Source: JALXCG01 sp026991065 [NCBI: Gemmatimonadota bacterium] (GTDB lineage Bacteria > GCA-2686955). Taken from it: a stretch of 6,619 nucleotides of DNA. The DNA lies in the NCBI GenBank assembly GCA_026991065.1, contig JALXCG010000295.1, positions 1 through 6,619 of the forward strand, in the 5' to 3' direction. Below the pieces are notes generated by a model. That model had not been told where the DNA came from, did not search any database, and saw only the letters and a program-made list of their open reading frames with translations. Every line of letters starts with the position of its first letter. Positions within the stretch are counted from its first letter, which is position 1. This document shows positions 5,868-6,619 of this stretch, in pieces. The position numbers and the translations under genes were made by a program.

Positions 5868-6152
5868 ATGCGCCGACGCAAACGCCGCCAGCGGCGGAGT
5901 CGAACGGAATGGAGTGAGTTGGTTGCGCAGCAGCAGGCCAGCAATCTGACTCAGCACGAGTTTTGCATCCAACATGGATTGAGTCGAAAGACATTCGGCA
6001 ACTGGAAGCGCAGACTGAATAGGGAAGCAGCGAGTAATAGCCTCGACTCGCCCTGGATTGAGGTTGCTCCGCCCCCGCAGCCTACGGTCTCGGCTTCATG
6101 GGAGATCGAGCTGGATCTTGGCGATGGAGTGGTCCTGCGGATGCGGCGGTAG
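5868..6152 (+). CDS. tnpA: IS66 accessory protein TnpA
   Basis: A 94-residue basic protein. AAGGAGG at 5857-5863 lies 4 bases before the ATG, a strong ribosome binding site. It opens with an arginine-rich stretch (MRRRKRRQRRSRTEW). A helix-turn-helix region follows at about 15-52, with the pattern typical of IS66 TnpA: W..LV, then LTQHEFCIQHGLSRKTFGNWKRRL (positions 27-50). The C-terminal part, WEIELDLGDGVVLRM (78-92), is the short beta strand pair that ends family members (usually an ELxLxDG-type sequence). Length is slightly below the common 100-150 residues but complete. IS66 TnpA is needed for transposition together with TnpB and TnpC and probably binds DNA, but its exact role is unsettled. 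It is followed after 3 bases by tnpB, consistent with coupled translation. Confidence 0.88.
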   Translation: MRRRKRRQRRSRTEWSELVAQQQASNLTQHEFCIQHGLSRKTFGNWKRRLNREAASNSLDSPWIEVAPPPQPTVSASWEIELDLGDGVVLRMRR

Positions 6153-6155
6153 ATA

Positions 6156-6527
6156 ATGCTGTTTCCGGAACTACAACTTCGGATCTGGTTGTATCTGGAG
6201 CCGACGGACATGCGGAAGTCCTATGACGGCCTCTCCTCTCTTGTTCGGACCAAGCTCGGTGAAGACCCCGCCGGCGGTCAGCTCTTTGTCTTTATCAATC
6301 GGCGTCGGACTCAGGTGAAAATTCTCTACTTCGACGGCAGTGGCTATTGCATCTGGAGTAAGCGGTTGGAGCGCGGTACATTTCACGCAGATATATATTC
6401 CGCCCAAGAAGGAAAACACCTGCTGACATGGGGTGATCTCAAGCTGATCCTGGACGGAATAGATCTGAAATCGATTCGTCGCCACAAGCGATATCGTGCT
6501 TTGCCAAAAGCGACAGTTGTGGCATAA
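6156..6527 (+). CDS. tnpB: IS66 protein TnpB (Orf2-like)
   Basis: A protein of 123 residues that matches the IS66 Orf2-like family along its whole length. TDMRKSYDGLSSLV lies at 17-30, LFVFINRRRTQVKILYFDG at 43-61, GYCIWSKRLERGTF at 63-76, and the closing LTWGDLKLILDGIDL at 90-104 is followed by a basic tail. These are the conserved blocks of the family, in normal order and spacing. There is only a poor ribosome binding site (GGCGG about 6 bases upstream, inside the end of tnpA), so translation is probably coupled to tnpA, whose stop lies 3 bases before. TnpB is required for IS66 transposition with TnpA and TnpC; its biochemical activity is unknown. It is not related to the RNA-guided nuclease TnpB of IS200/IS605 elements, although it shares the name. 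Confidence 0.92.
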   Translation: MLFPELQLRIWLYLEPTDMRKSYDGLSSLVRTKLGEDPAGGQLFVFINRRRTQVKILYFDGSGYCIWSKRLERGTFHADIYSAQEGKHLLTWGDLKLILDGIDLKSIRRHKRYRALPKATVVA

Positions 6528-6534
6528 TCCAGAC

Positions 6535-6619
6535 ATGCAGAAAGCCACCTCTTCAGCCGCTCTTGAGACCACAGATCTCCTTGCAACAATTGAGAAGTTG
6601 CAACGGGAAAACAAGGCTC
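6535..6619 (+). CDS. tnpC: IS66 transposase TnpC, N-terminal fragment (continues outside window)
   Basis: ATG 6535 opens a frame that runs to the window edge, giving 28 residues (MQKATSSAALETTDLL and on). The last residues, with leucine, isoleucine and charged positions (LLATIEKLQRENKA), look like the start of the N-terminal coiled coil that precedes the zinc-finger and DDE domains in IS66 transposases. The start lies 7 bases after the tnpB stop, in the place and strand where tnpC is expected. No good ribosome binding site is seen, so coupling to tnpB is likely. The catalytic domain is out of view. The call rests mainly on position within the IS66 gene order. Confidence 0.75.
   Translation, partial: MQKATSSAALETTDLLATIEKLQRENKA

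Larger units (their letters stand above)
5785..6619 (+). mobile_element. IS66-family insertion sequence, left part (right end outside window)
   Basis: The characteristic IS66 order tnpA-tnpB-tnpC is present on the + strand with very short spacers (3 and 7 bases), preceded by a left end starting GTAAGCG. The window stops 85 bases into tnpC, so about two thirds of the element is missing from view. The three reading frames visible are intact, with no frameshift or internal stop, so the copy may be functional. Insertion is in the same orientation as the fibre-like gene it interrupts, so read-through from that gene could feed the transposase operon. Confidence 0.88.

Noticed and set aside
5432-5944. 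Minus-strand frame of 170 codons across the fibre gene end and IS66 start
   Set aside because: It spans the junction of two unrelated elements opposite well-supported genes and has no recognisable domain.

Overview
The window reads as chromosomal DNA of a GC-rich Gram-negative bacterium. The left part (about 1-1850) has strongly G/C-biased third codon positions and ends a protein that looks like an outer-membrane barrel. I lean towards an Acidobacteriota-like lineage from the overall style (large VCBS/fibre-type secreted protein, GC-rich housekeeping DNA, IS66), but this is a weak inference and no marker gene is present.

Layout. (1) 1-359: C-terminal end of a probable outer-membrane beta-barrel protein. 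(2) 360-1037: GC-rich DNA without a convincing gene. It holds a weak terminator candidate and a large imperfect inverted repeat at 561-753. (3) 1038-1847: a DUF1189-type membrane protein. (4) 1848-2322: a 43-bp tandem repeat (three units plus a stub) followed by about 330 bp of non-coding DNA. (5) 2323-2997: a cytosolic protein with a nucleoside 2-deoxyribosyltransferase-like / TIR-like Rossmannoid domain and a helical C-terminal extension. (6) 2998-3127: an intergenic stretch with two predicted hairpins. (7) 3128-5788: a large secreted protein with N-terminal VCBS/FG-GAP-type calcium-binding repeats followed by phage-tail-fibre-like repeats. (8) 5785-6619: the left end of an IS66-family insertion sequence (left inverted repeat, tnpA, tnpB, start of tnpC), running off the window.

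How the parts fit. The IS66 left end begins at GTAA (5785), and the TAA of that sequence is the stop codon of the fibre-like gene. That gene is therefore probably truncated at its 3' end by the insertion, and the annotated C-terminus is artificial. The genes from 2323 onward are visibly less GC-rich in their third codon positions than the left part, so the DNA right of the tandem repeat looks like an accessory region. The deoxyribosyltransferase-like protein belongs to a fold group often used in nucleotide-based signalling and defence. No partner gene in this window proves such a role, and I do not claim a complete new system.
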